Shown: piece by piece, positions 36,076 to 49,009 of the stretch
Position numbering within the stretch: the stretch's first letter is position 1
Layout: each line of letters opens with the position of its first letter
The notes under the pieces: generated by a model
What the model was told of the DNA's origin: nothing
The model's input: the letters and a program-made list of their open reading frames with translations, nothing else
The model's database searches: none
Assembly: GCA_015680685.1 (NCBI GenBank)
Contig: MNCI01007832.1
Span: forward strand, 62,272 to 126,271
Length of the DNA stretch: 64,000 nt
Reading direction: 5' to 3'
Source of the DNA: Gnetum montanum
Taxonomy: Eukaryota; Streptophyta; Gnetopsida; Gnetales; Gnetaceae
Position numbers and translations under genes: made by a program

Positions 36076-36811
36076 CTGATCCTCCTCCTACCTTATGCAC
36101 TTATATTCATGTAACCATATGTACTTATAGCATTTTAGCCTACATTACATTTTAGCTATATCTACCATTTCATTTACTTTATGTTAAACTTAAATTTGCA
36201 TCTAGCCTAAGAGTTCACTTTTTTTTGTCTTTTTAGTTATTAAATCCTTTTCTTTTTCTTATAGCATGATAAATGCAAAAACCTCATAAAAACTTTAAAA
36301 CTAGAAAATCCATAAAAAATTTTAAAATAAAAAATATACAAAAAAATATGTGCAAGATGTAGGGTCAACCATGGCGTAAAACTAGAAAATTGCATGGCCC
36401 GCTAAGGGCTAAAACTAGCAAATATCCCATGGCTTTTTATGGCCTAAAATTGGTTAAAAAAAACACTCTTAAGTTATTTCTATTTCAGTCTATAGCCTTA
36501 TTACCTAGCCATTTCAACATTTGTTATTACATTATAACCATATGAGTTAGCCAACATGGCCTTAAATCATAATTATAACATAAAATCATAAGACCATAAT
36601 AAAAGCATAATTCTAGAACAATATAATCAAAACTGAAACATAAACTTAAAATTAAAGCATCTACAACATAAATGCCATAGCCACGTAGTGTGGTAAAATG
36701 GTTAAACATAAAACCATTCACAATAGAAACATTCGCTAACACTATCCATAATATCAACATCAACATCAAATGTTAGTAACAAGAATGACTAAAAATAGAT
36801 AACTAATGGTA
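36076..36811 (+). other. AT-rich interval after protease with GGCCTAAA motif, no gene
   Basis: A/T-rich sequence; at 36395-36450 it has GCTAAAACTAGCAAATATCC followed by CATGG, the same short motif seen at 45450-45560, 54600-54720 and 58484-58565. Ends at the stop codon of the antisense gene. Confidence 0.5.
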
Positions 36812-36886
36812 CTAGGGGGCTTCTAGAGGAGGAGGTGGAGGATCATTTCCACCCTCACTGCTAGGGCCATCACTATTGTCTAGTGT

Positions 36887-37043
36887 CTGTAACATGATAA
36901 CACAAGACCAATTAGTAATCAACACACAACAAAATGAAGTTAAAACATAAATATGTAACCAAAAATATATAAACTACGTATCTAGCAACATAGTAAACCA
37001 ATCTAAACTAAAATAAAACATAACAACTCTAAAATAAACAAAC
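36887..37043 (-). other. Predicted last intron of the antisense gene (host copy)
   Basis: Donor TTTCAG/GTTTGT, acceptor ATCATGTTACAG/AC. The inner copy has the equivalent intron at 45945-46031 (donor AGAG/GTTAGA, acceptor GTTACATTTTAG/GC). Confidence 0.75.
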
Positions 37044-38272
37044 CTGAAAGGGCTCTAGAGTAGCATATTTCATGGGAAAAGTCTAAAGACTAACCTCTAG
37101 ATGATGGAGGAGCTAGTCTTTAGTCATGTTATCTTAGTCTATGTTCCCAAGATTAACACCCATAAGGATGTTGTTCTCATTGATGTCGCTTGATGTAGGT
37201 GGCTCATGTGAGAAGGTGGTAGTGGTTACCTCCCCTAAAGTAGTTGTCATCTAATAGGCAAGGGAGTTAGCCAGAACCACATTTTCTGTAAACAACTTGT
37301 AGACTTCCTCTACATTGATCCACTTCATAAATAATTCCAACCAACATTTTTCAGTGGACTCATGCTGTATCCATTTGAGGTAGGCATCTTGCTCAACCGT
37401 GTACTATTTTTGTGATCTGTTTACGCTCAACTCCACTCAAGGATCCAAACATAATACTCCTTCCATTCACCTACATTGTAATTCAACAAGGCCAACTTCT
37501 ATTCAACCACCTCTCTAGTAAAGGAAACCTTGCAATGAATAGCATTCTAGGAGTGGACCCAAGTTATTTTCTTGGTGTGCAATCCCTATTGGTCACATAG
37601 GCCTCCACAAACTCCTTGCAATCCCAAAGAATCATCACCTCCTTCATCAGCTTCTTGTTGTCCCTCTTTAATGTTAGAACTTATTCTCATAGGAACTCAT
37701 TAGAGTGTCTACATTTCCATAAAGATTTTACACATGAGTGCACATCTAGTGGCACTCTCATAAAACTTACATGGAACATTTTTTACATAAGAAGGTAGGG
37801 TAGGCAATGCATCAATCTCTATATCCCAGTTAGGATCCAATTTTAGCTTAGGCATTGTAATTAACATAACAAACAAGAAATTAGACACATAGAACTACAA
37901 AAAACTGAAAAAAAAATAACAAATGCTACATAACCATAGAAATCATAACCCATGGTCTCATGAAAAATGTGGAGGTGGAAGCATTAGCCCAATGCTCTAG
38001 AGCTATAACAAACATAATAAGTAATCAACAACTATGACCAAGGCTAAACGTGAAACAACACATAAAGCCAAAAATCATAAGTACCTAAAAGACCCTTTGG
38101 TGTGATGGTAGGAGTTTTACCTGGGTGTGAATCCTCAAACAAGGGATTAAAGTTATCCAATGAAGGATGAGATAGACCCTCATCATGATGTTGCAAAGCT
38201 TCCTCTTCTTAACGCCTTGTTTTACTTTAGCTACTACCTTTACTGCTATGGCAACTTGTTCTTGTTGCTTTT

Positions 38273-38402
38273 CTGCAAGAATAACAATTGTAAAACATAG
38301 AACAATTTAACACATTTTACGTAATATCAAAGCCATAACTCAAACATATTATTCAAAATCATAACTTCAAGACAAAAAAATAATAAAATAAATAGAACAT
38401 AC
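38273..38402 (-). other. Predicted intron of the antisense gene (host copy)
   Basis: Donor AAAG/GTATGT and acceptor TTATTCTTGCAG/A. The acceptor aligns with TATGGTTGTAG/G at 47373 of the inner copy, and both are followed by a K-x-Q-rich exon. Confidence 0.75.
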
Positions 38403-39171
38403 CTTTAACTCCATCAAGTACTTGGTTAAGCTTGATAATCAATCTTTTCTTCAAGGGCTCCTCTAATAGTGATGTTATCTCATAAACCAAAGGCCTCTTT
38501 AATTTTTCTTTAGCTAAACCCTCAACTTCAATAGGTAACTTCTTGCACTTTTCCATGTTTTCTTGCTCAACATGGGGTTCTCTCCCAAAGCTTTTAGGAG
38601 ATGCATAACAAGCACCACCAAATCTCTTGGTGGTGATAGACAGTGATTTGCCCACATCCTCTGGTGGGTCCTGGGACTACATAATTGGAAAGAGGTGCCT
38701 TACCCAAGGCCTAGTAAGCTAGGATGGGTCTTGAGTAGCCCATCACACATCCTTCCTTACTACAAGGAATTCCACAAATCTCTGTAAGTAATCTACAAAA
38801 AAGGATGAAATCCACATGGCAATTCATTATGAGATTTTTTCAAAGCTTTAAGATGTCTCCATGCAGCCTAATTAAATTGGGCATCCTCAATAAGGACCTT
38901 TTTCATGGTTCATTCTTATTCAATGTCCATTATCTTCCCCTGTGAGAGTAACTTAGGAAAAGCATAGGATTGAAATAAGGGATACATCTCTCTAGCCTCT
39001 AAAACCTACAACTAGCTTAGAGAGAACCCCTTAGTATCATGACATGTGTTTAACCACTTCTTCACTTGGTCTTAGTGGTCCACCTCATTCATTTCCTTGT
39101 TGACAATCATTGTGCCCTAATTAAGGACACCAAAGAAATCACAAAATGTGTATTCAGTAACATCTAAAGTT

Positions 39172-39176
39172 ATAGT
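39172..39176 (+). other. Target-site duplication, left (ATAGT)
   Basis: ATAGT precedes the inner 5' LTR; ACAAT follows its 3' LTR at 60171-60175. The two differences are both transitions, and removing the insert plus one copy restores alignment to the uninterrupted exon in the inner copy near 48265. Confidence 0.8.
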
Positions 39177-40439
39177 TGAAACACCACAAAAATCTACATG
39201 TTATAGCCCATTTTCATGATGTAGCTTTCACCCCATGAAACTCGAGGCAAAACATCATTGTAAACATGAATATTGTAATCCATAGAGATCAATTTCACAT
39301 ACTTTATACTTTTTGAGCTAAAAAAATACCTCATGAATGGTCAAAGCCTCATTGCCCAAGTGAAAAAATCACCTAGTGTCTATATTTAAGCTTGGTGTGG
39401 TTAAAAATGCCTTTTGTAATGTCAAAAATGGTAATTTAATGAGTTTTATTGGTGGTATACATTTTTCTATACTAGAAAAATTTGTAAGGGGGTAGATCTC
39501 ATCTACCCNAACCCTCCAAATTTGGGCACCCATCTCACTTGAACGAGGTAGACATTTGTAGCAATTTGGCAACCAATTTGCAGTCATTGTGCAGTCATAT
39601 TATAGTCAAATGATAGACATTTTGCAACCCCATTCATGAACTAATACCTATAAAAATTAGCCTCCAACACCATTTAGAGGTTCCATAATCTTTAAAAAAT
39701 TTAGCAATTTTTTGACACAGTTCACCAACTCTTGGCATACATACACTTTTGCATACAAATTGTTCACAATTCCACACTTGGGCATTCTCAAGAACTTGAG
39801 AGATTTTACACATTTCCACACTTGTATTCTATTGAACCTAGCATGGAAATAATGTGACTTTGTAATGTTGTAATCCCCTTTTGGGATTTTTGAATTTTCA
39901 TGCTCCACACTGCACTCCTAGGATTCCCAACTCCTAGCATAGAGCATTTGGAAAACTTATATTTTTTACGCTTCTCAACCCCCACCATAGCTAACATTAC
40001 AGATTTGAGATTGCAACATCAGAGATTTGATAACATTGGAAGTGGCAGGAAATCTAGATCGCGGAGTTGACTACATCAACTTCAATGGACCTTGAACCCC
40101 TGTCCAAGTGAACCCTCCTACTACCCATTCAGGCAACATTTGTGTGCATTTCTCTAACTTATTCTTTATATTTTCTCAATAATTTTTTATGTTTTGGATA
40201 TTGTGTGCAAGATTTATTTATTTATTTATTGTGCATTATTCAAATTTGTTACTATTTTTTACATTTCATTTCCTTATGATGTTTTGCACATCCCCCAAGT
40301 CCCTAGTTGATCTATCAAATTGGCTAGGGTACCTTAGATCCTACATTTTTGTGGAGGCCCTAGGGATCTAAATTTGAGGACCGCTATGCATCAAATCTAT
40401 CAGTCTTCATTCTAGTGATTGACTTTTCTAGTTACAATA
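39177..40439 (+). repeat. 5' LTR of inner copy, 1263 bp as assembled
   Basis: TGAAACACCAC... to ...TCTAGTTACAATA. It aligns along its length with 58683-60170. A single N at 39509 stands where the 3' LTR has about 310 additional bases (59015-59325), so the true LTR is probably near 1.5 kb. A TATA-like CCTATAAAAATT lies at about 39648. Confidence 0.9.
39509..39509. other. Single-N gap hiding about 310 bp of LTR
   Basis: The bases on both sides align with 3' LTR positions near 59015 and 59325, which are not adjacent there. The missing block contains short repeats of the TAGCATGGAA/CCCCTT type, which may have blocked assembly. Confidence 0.8.
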
Positions 40440-40446
40440 GTTTTCT

Positions 40447-40463
40447 TGGTGTTAGAAGAAGGG
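40447..40463 (+). other. Primer binding site of inner copy
   Basis: TGGTGTTAGAAGAAGGG, 7 nt after the LTR end. It is the best-preserved of the three equivalent sites. The priming tRNA is not assigned. Confidence 0.7.
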
Positions 40464-41750
40464 CCTCCACCCAATTTCTATACCAAAATCTATTAGCCAT
40501 ATTGCCAACATTGTCTCTTAGTAGTAAATTTGCATTTTTGCAGCCAAGACCTTGTAAATCCAACGTTGTCCTTACCCCCCTACAATAGAAACCTCAACAT
40601 GGAAGTTGTAAATAGTTTGGATGCTAAAATTTCACATCTGCTATGAATCTTCAAAACAAAACCAATGTAGAAGCCTTAACAATGATTTAATTTTTGCTAC
40701 CATATTTTTTGCTACAAAACCAACATTGGTTACCACACCAACCAAACCTACCTTCCCCCTTTTTATGGTAAAAGTTGACAACTTACCAAAATAGTTTTTG
40801 GAAACTACCAGGTTTCCATTCTGGCCTTCAAAATTTTCACAATCTCTCTAATATTGAAATAGGAGTGAGATTCCCATTATCTCATCCCCATTCTTTTTTT
40901 CCCCACTGCCATACCCAAGGTGGAAGTAATTAGAAGGCCAGTGTGGGAGAGGCTTAACACCAATCTCACTAAAGCCAACATTGTATGTTTAAAGCTTTTT
41001 TTCCATATTTTTGTAGCCAAAACTCCCTCCCCTTTGCCCCCCTGACCAAAGCTGCAGTGTGGAAGTTACAGTTGTTGGTTGGTGGTTTTTCATAGCATCT
41101 GCTATGAATTTTTTAGCTCCAAAGCCAATGTTGAAACCTTTTCCCTTTTCTTTTTGCTTCCAATTTCAATATTTTTTATCTTCTAAATTTGATGGTGTAG
41201 CCCTTCCAAAAATTACCAAACTTCCAGAAGTTAGCTTCTCCTTCATTTTTCCAAGTTGCAAAAGCTTTCCAAGACTAGTTTTTTGTGGAAAAAAGCCAAA
41301 ACTTTCCAATTTGGTTGTTAGACTTTCCCCCATCAATGTTGGAATAGAAGGGGTGAGATTTACATTATCTCATCCCCCTTATTTCTCTTCCCCCTACCAT
41401 ACCTAGTGTAGAGGTAGTTGGGAGGGCAACTTAGGTGAGGCTTGATACCAACGTTTTTAGTTTTCTATTTTTGGTAAAGGGGTTAAACCCCCTTAGCCCC
41501 ACACTAGTGCCTATCTCTCTTTCTCTCTCTCCCCTCCCCCCCTAAACCCCACCCCTCCCTCACTTACTTTATTGTTGGCTATTTCTATTTTCATTAAAAT
41601 TTTTAGAATTCCATTAGTTGGAATTTACTTCTATTTCATCATTTATAGCCTATTTTAAGCCATTCTCAACACTATAGCCATGTCTTTCCACTAGTCCTCA
41701 AAATTTCCCCTCATCCTCCAACAAAACCCTACCATCATCAAATGTAGGCT
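40464..41750 (+). other. Leader with a direct duplication of about 470 bp, no gene
   Basis: Two diverged direct repeats, about 40540-40975 and 41010-41455, share GTAGCCAA-AC, the CATCTGCTATGAAT stretch (40637 and 41098), GAGTGAGATT/GGGTGAGATT with ATTATCTCATCCCC, and GTGGAAGTAATTAGAAGG/GTAGAGGTAGTTGGGAGG. An open frame at 41059-41406 lies within one repeat unit, is not preserved in the other, and is not called a gene. Confidence 0.7.
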
Positions 41751-41759
41751 ATCGTTAAG

Positions 41760-43760
41760 GGTGAGAGGAGAGAATCACTCCAATAAAGACTGTTATTACT
41801 ACATTTGCACCAAAATGTAGCCTAGCCTCATGATTCCATGTGTGAGTGTAGAGGCAAAAAGGAAATTTGAGCTCTTACATTGGGATTGGAAAGAGTATGT
41901 CCCTTCCCCATATGACCAAATACCTCTAATCAATGTCTATGCTAGTATCTTGACTTAGTTAATTGTGATGGAAGAGGAAGATGACAAGCATAGCTTAGAA
42001 GAAAAATAAGAGGATGAGGATGAATTTAGAGTAAAATTTAACCCCAAAAACATCCTAGGAGGATTGTTCCAATAAACATCCCCAAAGGTCACATCACCTT
42101 CCTCTAATGCTTTTGTTTTCTGTAAGGGCATGGTGCCACCATCTTCCACTCCTTCCTATCCTACCATGGTTGGTTCCACACTAGTCATAGCTACACATAA
42201 AACTCAATCAACATCATAGCCAACAACCCATAACACATCTATGCCATTTTCCATACAAGCACAATCTATGCAATCATCAACTATGGTTTTTACCACTACA
42301 AACCCATTAACTACCAATGTGGGAGCTATCATGGAACCCCAAGATCCTCAAGGTTCACACATCATATTTATCCCATTTGTGCCTTAGGTATTGGAAACAA
42401 CATCCTTTTCTTTGTTTGGCCCATAATTCACAACCATAACACAACCACTTTCTTCTATCTTACAACCCATAGCAAGGCCACAGGCCTTACAACAAATGTG
42501 ATAATCCTATGTACAAACCCCACAACTAATATGGCCATCACATGGCCTAGATCAAGCCTTCTAGATGATACAAGACTTGATGGAGGAATTGAAAAGGCTT
42601 AAGACCTCTCCCTTATAGACTATCAAGATTATGGACTTCTGCCGAGATGATCCCATAAGTCCTATAGTCCCACCCTTGACACTTCCTCCTAGTGCTCCTA
42701 TTCCCCAATTTAGCAAATACAACAAATTTGGTGATCCCAATGCTTACCTTATTACCTTTTGATCAAAATTCTTACTCTTATAGTGATGGCCTCATATCAT
42801 CATGAGGATTTTCCATATGTCCTTGATTGAGAAGGCACTTGATTGGTACCATGCATTACCTAGAGGATCCATATCCTCTTTGGAGGACTTAATAGCCCAA
42901 TTTGTTAACTATTTCAAGTATAACTTGAAGCTTGACACCACACTAGATCATTCATGAAGATCAAGTAGGGACCCTTTGAGCCCATGCAAAAATTCATTTA
43001 ATGGTGGAATGGACTGCTAAATGAAATACTAGAGCCTATAGCCAAAGCCCACTTGTTAGCCATATTTAAGGGAGTAGTTAATGAATTCATCAAGTCCAAG
43101 CTCTACCACCTTGACCCACTATCCCTCAGCTAGGAATTTTCTCAAACTAAATATATAGAAGATGTTGTAGAGGCCAATCACAATCCAACCTACATAGCAT
43201 ACAAAAATTAACATACATGGAGAAAAACAAACAAAACAATACAACCATAGTAACTTTAACCAAAGAAACAATGATCATAAGCTAGGGGCCAAAGGCCAAC
43301 CAACCCAAGGCCCCCACTAATAACCATAATAACCAACACTTAACCTCTAAGTTTGCTCCATCAACAATAACAAGACCTAACTTTGAAAAAAAGGAAAAAT
43401 CCAAATATACTATCTTAGCTATGAAACCATCCATGTTACTAGACCAACTATTAAGGAGTGGACACATGCAACATAAAACAAATGACTAAAGCCACTCAAA
43501 AGAAACATGAGAGGTTATGCAAAATATCCAAAGGCCCCACTTGGGCAATAAAGGATCATCCCCAACTATCTAACTACTTCAAATTAGATCATTTCTACCA
43601 TTATCACCAACTATCAAATCATGACATATACTTCTACCTCACACTAAAGGATGACCTACATAGGATGATAGATAGGGAGGAGTAAGTCTTGGATGCTTCC
43701 AACCTAATTTAGCCACAAAACCAATCAATGAAAGTCTACAAATACCCATTGAATGCTAAT
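41760..43760 (+). pseudogene. gag remnant of inner Tat-like copy
   Basis: N-terminal segment with VPSPYDQIPLINVYASIL (about 41890-41950) matching PSPYDKIPLMETYARIL of the host copy, an acidic stretch, a Pro/Thr/Gln/Met-rich linker (42100-42550), then the gag core: TIKIMDFCRDDPISPIVPPL (about 42620-42675), PQFSKYNKFGDPNAYLITF, MSLIEKALDWYHALPRGSIS and LEDLIAQFVNYFKYNLKL (about 42740-42930). A region at 43570-43690 equals the knuckle segment of the host copy but its Cys are mostly lost (HYHQLSNHDIYFYLTLKDDL). Frequent stops. Confidence 0.85.
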
Positions 43761-44029
43761 GATAACTTTTATGTTATTTCAACATTCAACATTGATGATG
43801 ATTAGAGACCTACAAGAGAGCCATTGATGATTCAAGTACCCCTCTATGATGAAAGGACTTCTTCAGCTTCCCACAACTCAAGATCCTCCTTAGTTATAAA
43901 AGTACCATCACAAGTGCCTCTAAGAAAACCTTTTTTCATCAAGGTACCTCAACCTAACATAACACAACTAGCCATAGCCCAAAAAACTATGCAACGATCA
44001 CCTATGGTGGCCAATGCTATTTCCTCTTC

Positions 44030-45215
44030 TCACAACCAAGGATGACAAGGATGACAAGCATATAGAGGCACGAAAGGAAGTGGCTCACCAAAGCCCACTC
44101 CAATTTTGGCTATACCCATAACTATTTCTGCCCAACCCACTCCAACCAAAAAGCACAAGAGGACAACAAATCCCATAACTAGAATAATGAGGAGAAGCCT
44201 TAACAACCACAACCTAAATTCAAAGTTTGCATTTTTGGGTGCATGGAGGAAGTGAAGCACAATTGGGGTGACAAGCCCATGAACAATGATAAAAACTTCT
44301 TGAGTATAATGGAACAAGTCAAGAAATCCTACAAGTAAAAGAATAAAAATTTAAGATTGTATGAACCCATTATGATTTCTACCACACATCATGAGGCATT
44401 AGTCCAAATTTTCACTTCCATCACCATTAGTAAGGACATCCTCACTAACTAGGAAGCCATCCATGCGGTGATGATTCCTTCCTCACCAAGGAAGGAGAAG
44501 TCAACGCCATTAACATTTTGTGCTAGCAAAATCAAGGTTAATCCAAAAAATGGTAAAGTAACTACAACCCCTCTATTTATAACCATACACATAGGATAAT
44601 TTAAAGTACATTGGATGCATTTTGATGACAAGGCCATAACTAACATCATCCCACACACCATTGTTGAATAATTAGGCTTAATTGAGTAGATACAACCTAC
44701 AACAACCATAGCTCTTAAGTCCTTTAATGGATCAAGAATTTATGTCAAGGGGTATATCTCCTTGGATTTTATAGTAGGTAAGTAATTCCCCATAACTACA
44801 AATTTCTTGGTGGTGGAAGAGACACCAAGATTTAGCCTTATCCTAGGAAGGCCTTGGTTGGCTCAATTATGAATCATGTCCTATCCCATCCATCATAAAA
44901 TTCACCGTCTTTACGAGGGATGTGAAATTATCATTCATGGTGATAATGCAATGCCCCTAGCTATCAACAATGTGAACATAGATCAAGGATCTAAAGTGGA
45001 GCTTTAGGAAGAAGCTCCTAGCCATGAAGTCCAATAATCCAAAAGAGAGAAATGACTCAACAATGATAATGATAAGCAATGGGATGCATTATGGGATGAA
45101 CTTCCTTTTAGCATCATCAGGGAAGGTGATTGAGAATACAAGCTTGTGTAGAACAAACCTTACACATTCTCTAATCTCACAAAGATTAGGAAGAATATAC
45201 ACAAGTGAAGTAACC
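44030..45215 (+). pseudogene. Protease region remnant of inner Tat-like copy
   Basis: The core is HFDDKAITNIIPHTIVE (about 44620-44670), in which the D-S-G-type triad is degraded, followed by ALKSFNGSRIYVKGYISLDF (about 44710-44770), ITTNFLVVEETPRFSLILG, RPWLAQL, and CEIIIHGDNAMPLAINNVNI (about 44925-44980). It ends with a segment (TFSNLTKIRKNIHK) and a TGA near 45207 shared with the host copy. No RT follows; the next 9.7 kb hold the antisense gene and tandem array. Confidence 0.85.
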
Positions 45216-45446
45216 TTTCCATCCCATACCCTTATAACCAAATAGCCATATAGCCTAACTTTTCTTTTGCAATTTGTTATATCTTTTTATGCATTTTTGT
45301 TTTACTCTTTTTACACATAGCTTATGCATATAGCCTAATTTTCTAATTTCATTTGCATTTTTACTTATTTATTATAGCTTTATTTACTTTTACTCATGTT
45401 ATAAACATCAAAAATCCTTATAAATATGTGTCTTTTTCATTACTGG

Positions 45447-45560
45447 TCCACTAAGACCTTAAACTAGCATCATGGCCTACATGGTCTTAAATTGGCAATG
45501 TCACCATAATCACACAATATAACCTATGCCCATGATGGCCTAACACTAGCAAATATCTTG
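45447..45560 (+). repeat. GGCCTTAAACTAGCA-type short repeat (boundary motif)
   Basis: CCTTAAACTAGCATCATGGC followed by diverged repeats of the same type. Related copies lie at 36395-36450, 54300-54370, 54600-54720 and 58484-58565, that is, after protease, before RT and after integrase. Confidence 0.65.
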
Positions 45561-45944
45561 GTTATTATTATACTTCTTTTTGTTTAGCCTATTATTGCAT
45601 TGACTAGTCATTTAATGTTATAACTAAAACATCAACATAGTCATTCTTGACATTCACAACATTTACAATGTTTACTACAACTATAGATATATAGCCAAAA
45701 ATAAAACCAATATTTAAATTTAAAGTTAGAATGTCCAAAACATACATAGCCATGGCTACACTGTGTGGTAAAAGTGTCAAAAATAATCTATAACATAATC
45801 TTGGCTAATCATAGCCATCAACATGAAAATAAAATACAAATAGCCAACAAGCTAAGCTGATGGATGTTGCTAAGTGGCATCTAGAAGAGGAAGTGGTGGG
45901 TCATTCTTAACCTCACTACCAGGGCTGCCAATGTCTCCTAAGGC

Positions 45945-46031
45945 CTAAAATGTAACAAAAAATAGCCAATTATTAACCCATAGCCAAAACCATAGCCTAA
46001 AACAAAAAAAAAAACATAAAATACATCTAAC
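45945..46031 (-). other. Predicted last intron of the antisense gene (inner copy)
   Basis: Acceptor GTTACATTTTAG/GC leaves a last exon of exactly 75 bp, the same as in the host copy (36812-36886). Confidence 0.75.
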
Positions 46032-48926
46032 CTCTAGAGATTCCAACTACATTAAATTTTGGGATAGAAGTGAAAGGCCTTCTTCCATATGATGGAGGAT
46101 CTAGTCCTCTCTCATGTTGACCTAATTAACATTCCCAATATCAACACTAGAAAGGATGTTGATCCTATCTATAGTAGTCCAAGTAGAAGGCTGCCAGGCC
46201 ATAGTAGCTATGGAGGTCTCACATGAAGTAGTGATAATCCAAATACTATGGGATTAATCCACTATGAGAGTACTTTCAAAAAGTTGATAAGCACTCTCTA
46301 CCTAGATCCCTTGGATGAATAGCTTTCTCTTACACCATTCAACCTAATCCTCCTTGAGCCAGTTAAGGTAGGCCCCATGATATGCCTTGTACTGTCACTT
46401 GTGGGCCTTTTATTTTTTACCCCACTCTAGGACCCACGTGTAGTGATTCTTCTAGTCCTCAACCTTCTAGGAGATGAGGTCCATCTACACATATTATTCA
46501 ACCATCTTCCATAGGACTACTACTTTATCTTGAATAACATGCTAGTAGTAGGCCCACATGATCTTCCTAGACCACAACTTCCCTGAGTTAGTAACTTGGG
46601 CCTCCACAAAGGCCTTGTGGTCTTAGAGATCTCTAATAGTTTCCTATTGTCATTGAGTCATTTCCCTTAAGGCCACAACTTCCTCCCATAGGAATTCGTT
46701 GGACCTCTCTAGCTCCCATGAAGATTTTTTGCACTACATTGCTAGATCAATAGCAATCTCATATAACTTCAAGGATACACTAGATACATCAGAGGAAAGC
46801 TTAGGCAAGAATTCAATGTCCATGTCTCTATTAGGGTCCCACTCCATAGAAGGCACTACATAAGCATGAAATATAATCATAAACATAATGCACAATCTAA
46901 GATGACCATAACATAAGCACAACCTATGACATAGCCAAACAACTAAGGCACATAAAACGATGTCCTTACATATCTCAAGTGCAACCTATTGTAATTGATT
47001 GATGATGTCCCTAGCCATCCCACACATGAACTCCACCTTTTCTGGATTCTTCATCCATGGTTTTGCACAAAACTTAGGGACATGTGCTTGGACTAGTGGC
47101 TTAGAAACTACCATAAGCATAATAATCATCAAATGGTTAGGATGAAAATAAAAATTAAACTATAAGATATAATGAAAATATTAAGGCATGAGCATACTTG
47201 GCTCCTCCTCATCTTCCTCCTTTAGGATGATGATGGGGGATGTACCTAGCACCACCTCACCAAATAAGACATCTAGATCATTCTTCAACCACAGGTTGCT
47301 TTAGAAGTGCCTCTTCTACACACTTTTGTTCTACCTCCATGATAGCTTGGGCTCTCATAGCTTGATGTTTGCCTACAACCATATCACATAGAAAACTAGT
47401 TAACAGATGAAACCATAAAGTAGCCATAAAATTTAAAACATGAAATAACCAAATTTAAATAAAGCATACATGTAATTGCCTACTATGATTTCCTATGCTT
47501 AAACTTAAGCTTCTTTGAGGTATGTTGATATGATACTAGTGGTGCTTCTATCATAGGTCTTTTAAGTTTCTCTCTAGTAGCCCCTTTGGCCTCCCTACAT
47601 AGTCATTTGGCCTCCTAGATGATTGCTAGGATCATGAGAGGCTCCTCATCATCTCTGTTATCAAGGGACTCAAACTACATGACATTAACATCCTTAGTGG
47701 TAATGGATAACATATCATCCATCCCTTATAGTGGGTTTTGAGCTTGCACCATTGGATAAATGTTCTTTATCCAAGGCCTAGAAAGTTAGCGTAGGTCTTG
47801 GGGAACCCATTGCCCATTCCTATACATGACCATAAACTTCACAAACCTCTTCAAATAACCCACAAAAAATCCAAAGTGCATGTGGATTATTGTAGAGATG
47901 TCTACAACATAGAGTCTAAGGATCTCCTCCCAAAGCCCAACAGCCAAGGTAGCTACCTAGTTGAACTTGGTGTCATCCATTAGGACCTTCTTGAAGGTCC
48001 ACCCCTACACAATTCCAATCTCCTTCTTTTATGATAATAGTTTAGGAAATGCATGAGACCTAAACAAAGGATATGACTACTTTTCATCACAGTTCATGGA
48101 GTCATTCATGGAAATTTCAAAGTGGCCCATGTTGGCACCAAGCTACTCTAAAACTTCATCATAATGGCCTGATTCTTTACTATTCTTGTTGGAATATTTT
48201 CCCCATTAGCAAGGACACCATACAAGTCACAAAAGAGGCCTACATCAATATCCATGTTAACCTTCACACCCTAGATGATGGTGCTAAAATGATCAATCTT
48301 TTCATCAAAAGAGTTGATGACATGCAACATCTTCATAGCAGTGATGGAAGGGATAGATACCATAAATACATCAAGAAAACTTGCACATTGGATGTTTGCT
48401 TGAACATACCTAGGCATATATTACCTCAACCACTCCTATGCTGGTATCACCTTACTAAACTTTAGGATGAGGGTATCCTCATGACGTGCCCCTAAAAATG
48501 GTATGCAGACATCAACAGAGGTGGAAGGTCCTACAAAGTAGCAACCAAAATTTAGCATCAACATAAGCAAAATTTAACATCTAGCCAAAGTAATAGAACA
48601 CATAGAGTTATAACCACAAAACACTAGAAGCTATAGCCTTTATGTTTACTTTTCCTTTTCTTCTTTGGTTTGGTTTGAGTAGAGATCCCAGCTACAAGGG
48701 TATGATCCATGCTATCAGAGTCTACCCACCAGTTGTGCATCATCCCATCATCCTTACACTTCTTCTATAGAAGGCTAAACCTTGAAGCGTATGCATCAGA
48801 GTACCCTTATAACTATTGATACAAAACAGTTCTTATCTAAAGACTCTTGGTGAATTCATTTAAAGTAGTTTGAGCCACTACCAAGATTTGATCATTGATG
48901 ATCAATCCTTGATCATTGACATTGTA

Positions 48927-49009
48927 CTTGCAAGAAGTTTGTAAAACCAATGAAGTTAGCAAAGGTAGTTAAGCCAAAAGCATAAAAAAATTACAATAAC
49001 CATGTTTAC
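48927..49009 (-). other. Predicted intron 2 of the antisense gene (inner copy)
   Basis: Donor ATAGGG/GTAAAC, acceptor ACTTCTTGCAAG/TA. It aligns with the host intron 60910-61007 (donor AGAGGG/GTATGT, acceptor TTCTTACCTATAG/G); intron bodies differ, while the flanking exons agree. Confidence 0.75.

Larger units (their letters stand above)
36812..39176 (-). pseudogene. Antisense gene, host copy, 3' part (exon 4 onward)
   Basis: Minus-strand coding sequence of unknown function, homologous to 45870-48240. Features in reading order: RFVEFLVVRKDV-WATQDPS and a conserved LSITTK (about 38630-38755); a Lys/Glu-rich exon ending LNQVLDGVK at 38403; an intron 38273-38402 with 5' GTATGT and 3' TTATTCTTGCAG; an exon starting with KQQEQVAIAVKVVAKVK and a basic KKRKL; a heptad-rich stretch (VLTLKRDNKKLMKEVM, CKEFVEAYVTN, about 37600-37690); LKWIQHES and LFMKWINVEEVYKLF (about 37290-37380); an intron 36887-37043; and a last exon of 75 bp ending NDPPPPPLEAP then TAG at 36812-36814. 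The 5' half lies at 60176-62909 because a retrotransposon landed inside exon 4. Confidence 0.75.

Noticed and set aside
41059-41406. 115-codon plus-strand open frame in the inner leader
   Set aside because: It lies in one unit of a direct duplication and is not kept open in the other unit or in the host leader.
48073-48465. 130-codon plus-strand open frame
   Set aside because: It is the complement of exon 4 of the antisense gene; the conserved protein is on the minus strand.
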